Source of the DNA: Enterobacter sp. BIGb0383 | GTDB lineage: Bacteria > Pseudomonadota > Gammaproteobacteria > Enterobacterales > Enterobacteriaceae | Length of the DNA: 64,000 nt | Direction of reading: 5' to 3' | NCBI RefSeq assembly: GCF_003751845.1 | Contig: NZ_RJKQ01000002.1 | Span: forward strand, 744,001-808,000 | Shown: in pieces, positions 32,685-41,170 of the stretch | Layout: every line of letters begins with the position of its first letter | Position numbering within the stretch: position 1 is the stretch's first letter | Notes under the pieces: generated by a model | The model's input: only the letters and a program-made list of their open reading frames with translations | Told to the model about the DNA's origin: nothing | The model's database searches: none | Translations under genes and position numbers: made by a program

Positions 32685-34412
32685 TTAATTATCCACTTCA
32701 TTTTTATTGATAAACTGCACCTGCCCTTTATTGGCAATCGCGGTTAAGGCATCCATTAACGACTGATAGTCTTCGGCGACAATAGCGTGGCCGCTACCTA
32801 CGCAGTTATTGGCCCAGAACTTCATCCTGCCGGGGTCATCAACGATTGAGAAATAATACATGTCCACCGCCGTTGTAGGCGTGCCTTTAGGGTATTTCAG
32901 CAGACCCTGTTTGATCACGCCGCAGAGATTATTATCCCGTATCAGTAAATTACTCAATGCTGAAGGTCCTCTGCCGTCGAGAGCCACTGAGTCTTCACCA
33001 TCAGTAAGCAGAATAATCACCTTTCGAGGGTTTATACCTTTAGCTGCCACCGGTACAGCACGCAGTAAGCCATTAGCAGAATCAGTGCCCCCCAGAGGAG
33101 TCATCGACTGAAAAACCGTAAATGCTGCGGGATCGGTCGTTAAGGAAATAGGGTAATAATTGGGCTTACTAATGGATTTATAATTTTTATAATCATAATC
33201 TGGCAGGGCTCCGTTACACATCACCGAGAATGGTTTCTCTGCCGAATAGAGATGCCTGTAGGTAGTGATGGCCGCATCACTAAATAAGAAACCATCGGCC
33301 AGGGTGGCTTTAACATCCAGAGTGTCGACGTTGATGACATTGTACTGAGAATTAGCACTAGCCCTCAGCGAATATGCTTTTTTATAGTTATCAGAAAACT
33401 CTTTCTTATACGTAACCACAGAGCCATCATTTCGTTCAAAAATGCTTACCCCAGGCTCAGATTCGCAGCTATATCTATAACGACCATCTGATGATCTGTC
33501 TCTTCCGTTATCCTGACACCAGCTCTTAGAAATAAGATCAGACCACGATTTCGATGATATACTTTTCATCACAATACTTTCATAGTATTTTGTTGCCAGC
33601 AGACGATCAACGTCATAGGCAACTCTTTTTATATCGCTACTGTTAGATGAAACATTTTTATTAAACCAAAAATCCAGATCGATACGATAGTCATCCTTTA
33701 GCTTGCCAACAAAAGAACAGCCGATTTCTTTACCACCCGCAAGATTATCCCGTCCAAGCACCTCCGGCGTCCCGATGGAATAGGGAACAATCGCCATCGT
33801 ATTCCCGATGGTATTTTGTACCAGCGCCAACTGGACGAACGCATCCACGATCGTCTTAACCATAGCGATTCTTCCATCCTTCATAGAACCGGAAAAATCC
33901 GTCACAAAAATAAAATCGGTGGGGGTAGCAATCTGGCGGATATTCTTCCTGACGATCCCGGCGCCGCTGTCCGCCGTCATCGCCACCGTGGGCCCCATTC
34001 CGACATCCCTGGACCCGCTGAGCATCATCCTGACCTCGGCCTGCGCCGAGGCGGTATAGTCCACGACGACAACCTTGCCTTTGTCGTCTTTTTTCACCGA
34101 AACCGCTATCGACAGCTCCTCCTCGGGGACCGTAACGCCCGGCAGGTAATAGCGCGTCCATGCGCCGAGAAGCGTTTTGTTATAGGTCTTATTGGCCGAG
34201 GTGAGATTGCGGTTGTCGGTCAGGGCAACGCCCAGCACGCCCTGATTGACGCCATCCATTAATCTGGCGCGCTTGTTGTTGACGCTGGCCCCGTCAAAGG
34301 CCAGCGAATAGAACAGCACCAGAGAAGGGAAGACCGCGGCAAACATCAGGGTGACGGCTGCGGACTCGCCCAGCAGCGCCCGCCGCAGTTTGTTTTTCGT
34401 TTTTAACGCCAT
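32685..34412 (-). CDS. tadG: TadG-like pilus protein with von Willebrand A domain
   Basis: 575 residues from ATG 34412 (AGGA upstream); an upstream frame to 34577 overlaps tadF and was rejected. It has an N-terminal membrane anchor (about 17-40, ESAAVTLMFAAVFPSLVLFYSLAFDG, with the TadE-like Glu) and a long extracytoplasmic part. A vWA domain begins at about 165 with the MIDAS motif DFSGS (172-176) and continues to TDGEDS near residue 480. A large insert (about 220-450), Ser/Tyr/Asn rich and more AT-rich, separates the vWA halves. TadG helps assemble or anchor Flp pili; a vWA could be a pilus adhesin or anchor. Confidence 0.85.
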   Translation of the reverse strand: MALKTKNKLRRALLGESAAVTLMFAAVFPSLVLFYSLAFDGASVNNKRARLMDGVNQGVLGVALTDNRNLTSANKTYNKTLLGAWTRYYLPGVTVPEEELSIAVSVKKDDKGKVVVVDYTASAQAEVRMMLSGSRDVGMGPTVAMTADSGAGIVRKNIRQIATPTDFIFVTDFSGSMKDGRIAMVKTIVDAFVQLALVQNTIGNTMAIVPYSIGTPEVLGRDNLAGGKEIGCSFVGKLKDDYRIDLDFWFNKNVSSNSSDIKRVAYDVDRLLATKYYESIVMKSISSKSWSDLISKSWCQDNGRDRSSDGRYRYSCESEPGVSIFERNDGSVVTYKKEFSDNYKKAYSLRASANSQYNVINVDTLDVKATLADGFLFSDAAITTYRHLYSAEKPFSVMCNGALPDYDYKNYKSISKPNYYPISLTTDPAAFTVFQSMTPLGGTDSANGLLRAVPVAAKGINPRKVIILLTDGEDSVALDGRGPSALSNLLIRDNNLCGVIKQGLLKYPKGTPTTAVDMYYFSIVDDPGRMKFWANNCVGSGHAIVAEDYQSLMDALTAIANKGQVQFINKNEVDN

Positions 34413-34440
34413 GATTTTTTCATCCTGAAAATGATCGCGA

Positions 34441-35034
34441 TTAACGGGGCAGAACGGCGTTACTGACGGACAGATCGCCAACGGCCATGCCGAGAGCACC
34501 GCCCAGCCGCTTGAACAGACTCTGAGTACCAACAACGCAGATCGTGACCTGATAAATCGGTAACCAGCGGGCGTCATCCGGGTTCCACACGGCCAGGTCG
34601 GTCACCTCTTTACTGGTCATCGTGTACTTGCGGACGTCGCAGCCACTCTCTCCGGCCTGGTATGAAAGCGTTTTTTCAGAGGCCCGCTGGTCGCCGGGGG
34701 AAAAATAGACGGCGTCGGTGTAGACCGCATAAGCACGGCCCGCCAGGCGGCTCTCTTTAAACAGGACACCGGCAAGGTCATACAGCTGCCGGACCTCGCT
34801 GGCGGAGAGCGTTTCCTCCCCGCGATAGAAACGGGCCCGCTGCTGCGTAATCGTCGCTAAAGAGAGATTCACCCGCTCCAGGCGGCCCTTATCGAGAAAA
34901 ACCGCGCTCATATCGGTCAGCAGGGCGCAAAGCAGGAAAAAAATCACAAAATAGAAGCCCGCCTCGACGGCCACGCCGCCGGACTCCTCCTCTTTCAGTC
35001 TTCGCCAGAGTGAAAGGCCGCGTTCAGCTCGCAT
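34441..35034 (-). CDS. tadF: TadF pseudopilin-like protein
   Basis: 197 residues. The start is set at 35034 because AGGAGG lies 6 bases before it but directly touches the ATG at 35040. A basic N-terminus is followed by EESGGVAVEAGFYFVIFFLL (about 16-35), a prepilin-like site with the Glu at +5 and one membrane segment. It is a minor pilin/pseudopilin of the Tad system and a likely TadV substrate. It overlaps tadE by 11 bases, showing translational coupling. Confidence 0.85.
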   Translation of the reverse strand: MRAERGLSLWRRLKEEESGGVAVEAGFYFVIFFLLCALLTDMSAVFLDKGRLERVNLSLATITQQRARFYRGEETLSASEVRQLYDLAGVLFKESRLAGRAYAVYTDAVYFSPGDQRASEKTLSYQAGESGCDVRKYTMTSKEVTDLAVWNPDDARWLPIYQVTICVVGTQSLFKRLGGALGMAVGDLSVSNAVLPR

Positions 35035-35509
35035 TGGCATCCTCCTGAAATTCCTGGATCAGCAACACCGTCCGGCTCAGTTCCCCGTTTAGCAGCGGCG
35101 TCGGGAAAATAAAGAACATCGGCTGGTAGGCGGTCTGCACATGATAAAGCGCCAGCGGGCTGCCCTCTCTGTTCGAGGCAGAACACTGTTCAGCGATCGC
35201 CTGCTCAATGCCGCTGCAGTAACGAATGGTCATCACCGTCTCTAAATTCCTTGAGAGCAGCGGCCAGGTTTTCATTCGGCGGTTTAGCTCGGCGTTAAAA
35301 TAGGGCTCATAATTTTCTGCCGTCGTGGTTAATGACGCCATCTGCGCCGACTCCGCAAGGATTAAATCGATGGCCGAGGAGATATAAACCACCCGACACA
35401 TCTCGGCAATAAAGAGCAGCGAGGCAAAAAAAGGAATAAAGACCAGTGAAAATTCGACCGCCGTGGCGCCGCGATCCGCACGATAAAAATGTAATAGCGT
35501 TCTGAACAT
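35024..35509 (-). CDS. tadE: TadE pseudopilin
   Basis: 161 residues. The N-terminal RGATAVEFSLVFIPFFASLL (about 13-32) is the TadE-family signature, a prepilin cleavage site before a membrane helix with Glu at +5. It would be processed by TadV and join the pilus base or tip. It starts 15 bases after tadV and overlaps tadF. Confidence 0.9.
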   Translation of the reverse strand: MFRTLLHFYRADRGATAVEFSLVFIPFFASLLFIAEMCRVVYISSAIDLILAESAQMASLTTTAENYEPYFNAELNRRMKTWPLLSRNLETVMTIRYCSGIEQAIAEQCSASNREGSPLALYHVQTAYQPMFFIFPTPLLNGELSRTVLLIQEFQEDANAS

Positions 35510-35524
35510 AATAACGATCCGTCG

Positions 35525-35953
35525 TTAGCGCAGGAGAAACTGCAGCCCGTAGCCACCGGCAATGGCCAGACCATAGGGAACCGATGTTTTTTTATCTCCG
35601 CCTTTCACCTTCAAATACAGCAGCGTGAAAAGTGATACGGGTATCCCGACAAACCCCGTCAACAGCAGGAAATCAACCCCTTCGCTCCAGGTTAAGCCGG
35701 GCAGCAGCGCACAGGCTAATTTCACATCTCCGGCACCGATAATGCCGATAATAGAAATAAAAAAGCCGACCACCAACACTATTACGGCAATGATTAAAAC
35801 CGTCCATTCTCTGTGAATGAGCATCAGCACCAGAGATAAGGCCATGACGCTGAGGGAAACCCTGTTGCTAATTATTCTGTTTTTTACATCGGTATAGCAG
35901 GAATAGATTAACAACAGGCTAATTGCCAGATAAATAACGCCGGAGAGTTCCAT
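35525..35953 (-). CDS. tadV: Prepilin peptidase TadV (CpaA-like)
   Basis: A 142-residue, four-to-five-span membrane protease of the A24A/TadV class. The two catalytic Asp are in SCYTDVKNRIISN (about 18-30) and GAGDVKLACALLP (about 73-85, the GxGD motif). It lacks the N-methylation domain of PilD, as usual for TadV. It cleaves the Flp pilin and the pseudopilins TadE/TadF. In the Aggregatibacter-type order tadV follows flp; here it follows the GTPase module, in front of tadE. Confidence 0.93.
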   Translation of the reverse strand: MELSGVIYLAISLLLIYSCYTDVKNRIISNRVSLSVMALSLVLMLIHREWTVLIIAVIVLVVGFFISIIGIIGAGDVKLACALLPGLTWSEGVDFLLLTGFVGIPVSLFTLLYLKVKGGDKKTSVPYGLAIAGGYGLQFLLR

Positions 35954-36036
35954 ATGCTATACCTGATAAAATGATCAAGATGTCAATTCGAAAAAGTACG
36001 CGGACGTCTATCGATAACGTACCGCGACGGTAAACA

Positions 36037-36504
36037 TTAGCGCCGTTTCTTTTTCTTCTTCCCTTTTCTTACCGGCACCACAGGGTTTACCGCCTCTGCC
36101 GGAGGATTATCCTGCACCGGGACGAATACTTCAGGTATCGGCGCTAAAACTTCGGGCACCGCCACGTCATCATCAGCCACGCGCCCACAAAGACGCGCGA
36201 GGTGCGCCAGGAGTCGCTCACCGATCTTTTCATCGCGATCGTAGAGCACCGGGGCGACCGCAATCGCGCCACTTTCAATGTCGGCGCAGGTCAACTCGAC
36301 TGCCAGTGCAAACAGCGTTGATGACCCTTTGTTCCCCTGTTTCAGCCCGGTATCAATGCGCTCAAGCTGTTCGCAATACCAGGTCAGTCGCTGATCCAGG
36401 AGTTCATCACGCGTGCCTAACACCGGCTGCAGAGAGATAAATTCGCTGTTAAGGTCCGCGCAGCACAGCCTGACGGCCAGTTCGAGATAATATTCGCTAG
36501 TCAT
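36037..36504 (-). CDS. Unknown Tad-cluster protein with internal duplication
   Basis: 155 residues from ATG 36504 (GAGGG 6 bases upstream; a GTG at 36516 was not chosen). I recognise no family. Two about 40-residue repeats are visible: 8-46 (ELAVRLCCADLNS... PVLGTRDELLDQRL) and 66-104 (ALAVELTCADIES... PVLYDRDEKIGERL), both with an AV-x-L-x-CAD core and a charged xRDE-x-L/I-x-x-RL helix. The tail is Pro/Val rich and ends GKKKKKRR. There is no signal peptide or membrane span. It overlaps the upstream Roadblock gene by 8 bases and so belongs to the GTPase module. Confidence 0.7.
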   Translation of the reverse strand: MTSEYYLELAVRLCCADLNSEFISLQPVLGTRDELLDQRLTWYCEQLERIDTGLKQGNKGSSTLFALAVELTCADIESGAIAVAPVLYDRDEKIGERLLAHLARLCGRVADDDVAVPEVLAPIPEVFVPVQDNPPAEAVNPVVPVRKGKKKKKRR

Positions 36505-37009
36505 TCGATCCCTCACTTGCTGATTCCGCCTGCACCGCCCCGGCGCAGAGGGTTTCTATCTCCTGCTTGAGCTGGCGAATTAACCAGAAGAATTTGCCCA
36601 GCGACTCATTGTCACGGGTAATCACCGTCAGGCTTAAGGCAAAGGTGTCGGCGGAAACCTGAGTGATGAAAATATTCCCCTGCTCGCCTTCGAGGGTCAG
36701 TATTTTCTGCTCACCGGCGGACATTTCAGCAAGGATCTCAATGGATAAAGAGAGCATGGAGCTGGATATCGCCGCCAGCCTTCGAATACTCTCTTTATCG
36801 TTGTCTTTAATCATCGCGGCAATATCAAAGCCGTCCGCGGTGGCAATCAGGATATTTTCAAATTCCGGGTGGGATTTCACCGTTTGTTCGAGTACCGTCT
36901 GGATTTTCCCCACCAGTTCGGTGGATATTTTCCTGTGCGTCCGGGGCTGGACCTCGACAGCAGGTGCGGCCGCCTTATCAACAGGAAAAGGAAGCGTGGT
37001 TAATGACAT
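36497..37009 (-). CDS. Roadblock/LC7-domain protein 1 of the Tad-linked GTPase module
   Basis: 170 residues from ATG 37009, with AAGGAGA 6 bases upstream; longer in-frame starts overlap the GTPase gene. After a 25-residue Pro-rich lead, the segment LEQTVKSHPEFENILIATADGFDIAAMI, then RLAAISSSMLSLSIEIL, EGEQGNIFITQV and LSLTV fit the beta-alpha-beta Roadblock/LC7 fold. In MglB and CvnB this fold acts as partner or GAP of a Ras-like GTPase. The GTPase gene lies 46 bases upstream. Cytoplasmic. Confidence 0.82.
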   Translation of the reverse strand: MSLTTLPFPVDKAAAPAVEVQPRTHRKISTELVGKIQTVLEQTVKSHPEFENILIATADGFDIAAMIKDNDKESIRRLAAISSSMLSLSIEILAEMSAGEQKILTLEGEQGNIFITQVSADTFALSLTVITRDNESLGKFFWLIRQLKQEIETLCAGAVQAESASEGSND

Positions 37010-37055
37010 AGAACTCTCCTTTTTTACGCCATTACGATTCATAATACCGATTATT

Positions 37056-37616
37056 TTATTTACCCATGCGACCATGATTATCTTTTAGCAGCTGTTCTGA
37101 CAAAGTTAAAAGCATGGTTTGAACGCTTTCATATTCACGAGCATCCAGAATAACTACCGGAGCGTTAACACCAAACGTTTCTAATAATTGCTGCCAGGCG
37201 GCTTTGTCGGGAACAGGGCTTATATCGGTTTTCACAACGCCCAGCAGCACGGTTTTTTTGGTCTCTGAGAGTAGCGTTTTAAAACATTGAAGATAATATT
37301 GCAGCTCTCCCAGCGGATCCTCCTGACTGTTATCCGCCAGCAGAACAATCCCTGCGACGCCGGAGGCGAGCGCCTGCCAGACAAAAGAAAAGCGCTGCTG
37401 ACCTGGCGCACCATAGAGCCTGAGCTTCCCACCCTGCAATACCGGAAAGGTCACTTCACCGTAGTCCAGCCCCACGGTTGTCATCTCTTTATTCAGATTT
37501 TCATAGTCGCTATTAAATACATCCGTATTGACCACGTCTATTTCACTGATCGTCGATATCGCCGTGGTTTTACCTGAACCACTGCTTCCCACCACAAGTA
37601 TTTTATAGTCTTGCAT
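37056..37616 (-). CDS. Small Ras-like GTPase (MglA/CvnD/COG2229 type) in the Tad cluster
   Basis: 186 residues from ATG 37616; an in-frame start 60 bases earlier gives a basic, non-conserved lead. G1: VVGSSGSGKTT (8-18). Switch I region: KEMTTVGLDYGEV. G3: LYGAPGQQRF, where the usual Asp of DxxG is not Asp but the Gln after Gly is kept, as in prokaryotic GTPases paired with Roadblock proteins. G4: VVKTDIS. The family includes MglA (cell-polarity switch for type IV pili in Myxococcus) and CvnD of Streptomyces conservons. It lies between two Roadblock genes inside a Tad operon, so control of pilus position or activity is inferred. Confidence 0.88.
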   Translation of the reverse strand: MQDYKILVVGSSGSGKTTAISTISEIDVVNTDVFNSDYENLNKEMTTVGLDYGEVTFPVLQGGKLRLYGAPGQQRFSFVWQALASGVAGIVLLADNSQEDPLGELQYYLQCFKTLLSETKKTVLLGVVKTDISPVPDKAAWQQLLETFGVNAPVVILDAREYESVQTMLLTLSEQLLKDNHGRMGK

Positions 37617-37689
37617 GACATATTTCCCTGATGTCACTTTCAAATGGTGTTTAAAAGGAATGAAGCCAGACTCCATTCCTTTTCACACA

Positions 37690-38052
37690 TTAAATGCGCT
37701 CGATCAAACTCTCAACATCCGAGACTTTACGGCGCGCCAGCGCCAGATTCGCCTTCGCGGAATCAAGCACCAGATAAATAAATACGCCTTCAGCATTACT
37801 CACCGGCCGGATAATGTGGTACTGCTTGCCAAGGGTAATCAGGATATCGACAATCTTGTCATTAAGATCCAGTAACTGCATTGTTTTCAACTTGGCACGC
37901 ACCACATCCGAGTTTCCTGCCGCCGCAATTTCGATATCAACGCCCACGCCGGCAGATGCCAGTATCATTCCATTGGTACTATCAACAACGGCGGCACACA
38001 TTGCGCCATCAAGCTTAAGAATATCATTGAGAACTGCAGATAAATCGGCCAT
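37690..38052 (-). CDS. Roadblock/LC7-domain protein 2 of the Tad-linked GTPase module
   Basis: 120 residues, a single Roadblock/LC7 domain with little else: DILKLDGAMCAAVVDSTNGMILASAG (11-36), a central helix DIEIAAAGNSDVVRAKLKTM, the strand pair KIVDILITLGKQYHIIRPV and FIYLVLDSAKANLALARRKV. AGGAG lies 8 bases before the ATG. Length and layout fit MglB/CvnB-like partners of the GTPase encoded 73 bases downstream. Cytoplasmic. Confidence 0.87.
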   Translation of the reverse strand: MADLSAVLNDILKLDGAMCAAVVDSTNGMILASAGVGVDIEIAAAGNSDVVRAKLKTMQLLDLNDKIVDILITLGKQYHIIRPVSNAEGVFIYLVLDSAKANLALARRKVSDVESLIERI

Positions 38053-38152
38053 TACATAACTCCTGAAACATTAATTATAAATTCAAGGCGAGACAAACCA
38101 CGCCACCATTTTTAGCGGAAATAACAACACCTCATAAATAAAGGACTACAAA

Positions 38153-39427
38153 TCAACCATAAAAAATATCAAATATTAAACGCTCCTGGGCTTGTTTGCT
38201 TTTTGCAAGGCGAAAAACCTTCGCCCGGTTTACATCACGACGGAAATCCACCGTCATCATCATGGTGCTCTCATCTTTTTGAGAGAAACTGACGTTCTTA
38301 ATGTCACTGCTGGTCCCCGCGATATGCTGAGCCGTGGACAGGATCCTGGAGCCGACTCTGACATTATAAAGCTCGAATACACGTCGGTTTGTCTCCGGGA
38401 CGGCAACCTCCCGATAGTTGATGGCATGGGAGGATTCCAGCGCAATACGGAAATAGGCGGTATGCTGCCCGGCGCGCATCACGCTAATCTCACGTAAATT
38501 CCCCGTCACCGACAGCGAGGCCTGCTCGGCGATCGGCGACGGCGTGGGTGCCAGCACCGGAGGCGTTACGCTGGCCTGGGCTATCTCTACCGGTTTTTCG
38601 GTCAGCACTGCTTTATCTGCGCGAGATAGTGCTGCCGCCTTCGCAAGACTAAGAGGTGCGGGCTTCGCTTCCCCTGTCGCCCGGGTGCGAAGCTGCTGCG
38701 GCGAGCGCGGCTTAATCCGTGCGAGAGACTCCAGCAGCCCGTCGCGCTCGTCCACCATCTTTTCCTGGCGCAGGATCTCTTCCGCCCCCTGAAAATCCTT
38801 CAGCTTCACCAGCACAAAGACCAGATTGTGCAGCATCTTCTGGCTGATATTTCCCCGCGCATAGAGCGGCATCAGATAGTCTCTGGCGGCCATATAGTTT
38901 TCCTGCATAATCGCCAGCATCGCCAGGTTGTTCAGCACGATTTTGTCATCGACAAAGCGCAGTCGCGCCTCGCCAAAGGCCTGCTCTGCCTGCGGAAAGT
39001 CCCCCGATTGTGCCAGCAGCACACCGCGTAAATTCCACGCTTCTCCGCTCTCCGGCGCCAGACGCTGCACCCGCTCAAGCGCCGCCAGCGCCTCCTCCGC
39101 CTTGCCCATTTCCAGCAGGTTTTTACTCTCCAGCAGCCATCCTTTCTCCTCCTGGGCGTTATCCAGCAATGGCTTCAGGTAGTGACGTGAAGATTCATAA
39201 TCCTCAACCTGATAGTACAGCTCGGCTAAGCGATAACGGGTATCCCGATGCTCGTTCTGGCTGAGTTTTTCGCGATACAGTGAGATCAATCCCTGATAAT
39301 TATTGACCTTCGACAGCAGATACTCTTTTTGCCGATGATCCACGCTTTGTTCATCAAACGCGGAGCGCTGACAGCCGGAAATAAGGCATATTGAAAGCAG
39401 CCCGACCAGATATATTAATTTCCCCAT
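38153..39427 (-). CDS. tadD: TadD-like TPR lipoprotein with C-terminal AMIN-like domain
   Basis: 424 residues. Lipoprotein signal with lipobox LISGC (Cys19). Tetratricopeptide repeats about 55-235 (for example SGEAWNLRGVLLAQSGDFPQAEQAFGEA). Then a low-complexity Ala/Pro linker (about 240-300) and a C-terminal domain (about 305-424; ISVMRAGQHTAYFRIALES ... ERLIFDIFYG) with the strand pattern of AMIN domains that bind peptidoglycan or secretins. Ordinary TadD proteins end after the TPR part, so this is an extended form that could also act as secretin pilotin (no rcpB is present). It overlaps tadC by 13 bases. Confidence 0.8.
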   Translation of the reverse strand: MGKLIYLVGLLSICLISGCQRSAFDEQSVDHRQKEYLLSKVNNYQGLISLYREKLSQNEHRDTRYRLAELYYQVEDYESSRHYLKPLLDNAQEEKGWLLESKNLLEMGKAEEALAALERVQRLAPESGEAWNLRGVLLAQSGDFPQAEQAFGEARLRFVDDKIVLNNLAMLAIMQENYMAARDYLMPLYARGNISQKMLHNLVFVLVKLKDFQGAEEILRQEKMVDERDGLLESLARIKPRSPQQLRTRATGEAKPAPLSLAKAAALSRADKAVLTEKPVEIAQASVTPPVLAPTPSPIAEQASLSVTGNLREISVMRAGQHTAYFRIALESSHAINYREVAVPETNRRVFELYNVRVGSRILSTAQHIAGTSSDIKNVSFSQKDESTMMMTVDFRRDVNRAKVFRLAKSKQAQERLIFDIFYG

Positions 39428-40260
39428 GTGGACATCATCCCTATTATTCCTGGCCCCGCAACAATGAGCAGCAGTGGAAACATGATAAAAGCGATCATCG
39501 GTACCGTCATTCGTGCTGACAGGCTGGCCACCTTCTCCTCGACGGCCAGCAACTGGATATCACGGATCTCTTTAGAGAGATCGACCAGTACCTGGTAAAC
39601 AGATGAACCATATTTAATACTTTGTTGCAGGGTTGAGCAGAACATACGAACTTCATTAGCTGGCACTTCTTCATACAGCTGCTCCAGCGCCGCCACAATA
39701 CCGCTCACTTCATTTTTAAGCATGGTACGGTCAAGCATCGAGGCAATATCCGGATTAATGTCTCGCGTATTATCCGAGATATAACGCAGTGCAGCTTCCA
39801 CCGTCATACCCGACTGCACGCAAACCGCCACCATATCGATAATAAAAGGCAGATCGTTACAGATACTTTTCATTCGGCGTTTGACCGCCATGTTTTTAAT
39901 TCTGTCGGGCAGCAGGATCACCGCCGCAACAATCACGAAGATTGCCGCCATCAGCATATTCGACCCCATGGCATAAATACCCTGGGCATCAATCCAGAAC
40001 AGCACCAGGCTCAGCCCCGTGGCGATCCCCGCCTTATAAATAATATTCTGGTCAAGTAAATCGGACACCCTGACCAGCTGGCTGTTTTTCTTCAGCATGC
40101 GTTCCATAGGCGCATCCACCTTCAGCGGGGCGGAATTTATCTGCTTCGCATAGTTCATCTCCAGCAATTTACGCTGCTTATCGCGGCGCTGGCGCTGATA
40201 AAGCTGATAGCCAAGCCCGGGCACGGCAATCATCAAAAGTAGCAATACAATATAAAGCAT
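39415..40260 (-). CDS. tadC: Tad pilus inner membrane platform protein TadC
   Basis: 281 residues of the type II secretion F (GspF) family. A T2SF domain at about 130-260 (DLPFIIDMVAVCVQSGMTVEAAL, ... MFCSTLQQSIKYGSSV) lies between N-terminal and C-terminal hydrophobic segments. With TadB it forms the inner-membrane platform on which TadA acts. It follows tadB by 7 bases. Confidence 0.93.
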   Translation of the reverse strand: MLYIVLLLLMIAVPGLGYQLYQRQRRDKQRKLLEMNYAKQINSAPLKVDAPMERMLKKNSQLVRVSDLLDQNIIYKAGIATGLSLVLFWIDAQGIYAMGSNMLMAAIFVIVAAVILLPDRIKNMAVKRRMKSICNDLPFIIDMVAVCVQSGMTVEAALRYISDNTRDINPDIASMLDRTMLKNEVSGIVAALEQLYEEVPANEVRMFCSTLQQSIKYGSSVYQVLVDLSKEIRDIQLLAVEEKVASLSARMTVPMIAFIMFPLLLIVAGPGIIGMMSTWGN

Positions 40261-40267
40261 AGCTTAC

Positions 40268-41170
40268 CTATATTTTATTCATCATCATCCAGACCACCAG
40301 CAGGCCGAACAGAATACTTCCCGCCGAGTAATAAAAGAGGATTTGCCCCACCGGATGATGCAACAGAACATCGACGCTATCGGGCGACTGAATATTCATC
40401 AGCGCAAAAAAAGCCACCGGAATAAAAGCCAGTATTTTTACCGACATCCGCGCCTCGGAGGTCATGGCATATTTTTTACGCTCCATGATCCGGCTATTTG
40501 AGACCATCACGCTCAGCCGCGCCATGACTTCCCTGACCTGCCCACCGCCCTTCATATTGATCAGTACGGTGATAATAAAGAAGTAATACTCCCGATATGG
40601 CAGACGTCCCCATGAGTCAATAAAGACATTTTCCGGGTCCTCACCAATCTCCAGGCGCTGGGCGATCTGACGGAACTCCTCGCCCACAATGCCCGTCAAT
40701 TTTTGACCACATTGCTCAATCCCCTGAATCACCGAGTTTCCCGCACGCAGCGAACTGTTAATCACATTCAGCGCCTCAGCGAAAGCGGTTTCAAACTGCT
40801 GACGCATCGCCTTTTTACTGCGCAGATAGAGCGCATACAGCGTCAGCGGAAACACGATCGGCAGCACGATATAGAGTTCGAGCTGGATATACATCTGGTT
40901 GAGATACGCAGTCCCAACCTGCACCACCAGCACCACCGCCAGGTGTATCAGCTGAACGCGGCGATGACGGCCAACCAGATGGGAGCGGACATCCGTCAAA
41001 AACGTATTGATCCGTCGCCCCACCGCGTGACGCGCAATAAACTGCTGCAGTCCGTGGCGCGCTGACGAAGATTCGCTCCGGTGCAGCTGTACCGTCCGCC
41101 TTTGCTGGCCGATCCAGAACAGCACCTGCAGACAGCCCAGGCCAATAAGCAGCGCAAATATGACGATCAT
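40268..41170 (-). CDS. tadB: Tad pilus inner membrane platform protein TadB
   Basis: 300 residues with membrane segments near both ends and in the middle, and a T2SF domain (about 145-265; FAEALNVINSSLRAGNSVIQGIE). Partner of TadC. It overlaps tadA by 4 bases, showing coupling. Confidence 0.93.
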   Translation of the reverse strand: MIVIFALLIGLGCLQVLFWIGQQRRTVQLHRSESSSARHGLQQFIARHAVGRRINTFLTDVRSHLVGRHRRVQLIHLAVVLVVQVGTAYLNQMYIQLELYIVLPIVFPLTLYALYLRSKKAMRQQFETAFAEALNVINSSLRAGNSVIQGIEQCGQKLTGIVGEEFRQIAQRLEIGEDPENVFIDSWGRLPYREYYFFIITVLINMKGGGQVREVMARLSVMVSNSRIMERKKYAMTSEARMSVKILAFIPVAFFALMNIQSPDSVDVLLHHPVGQILFYYSAGSILFGLLVVWMMMNKI

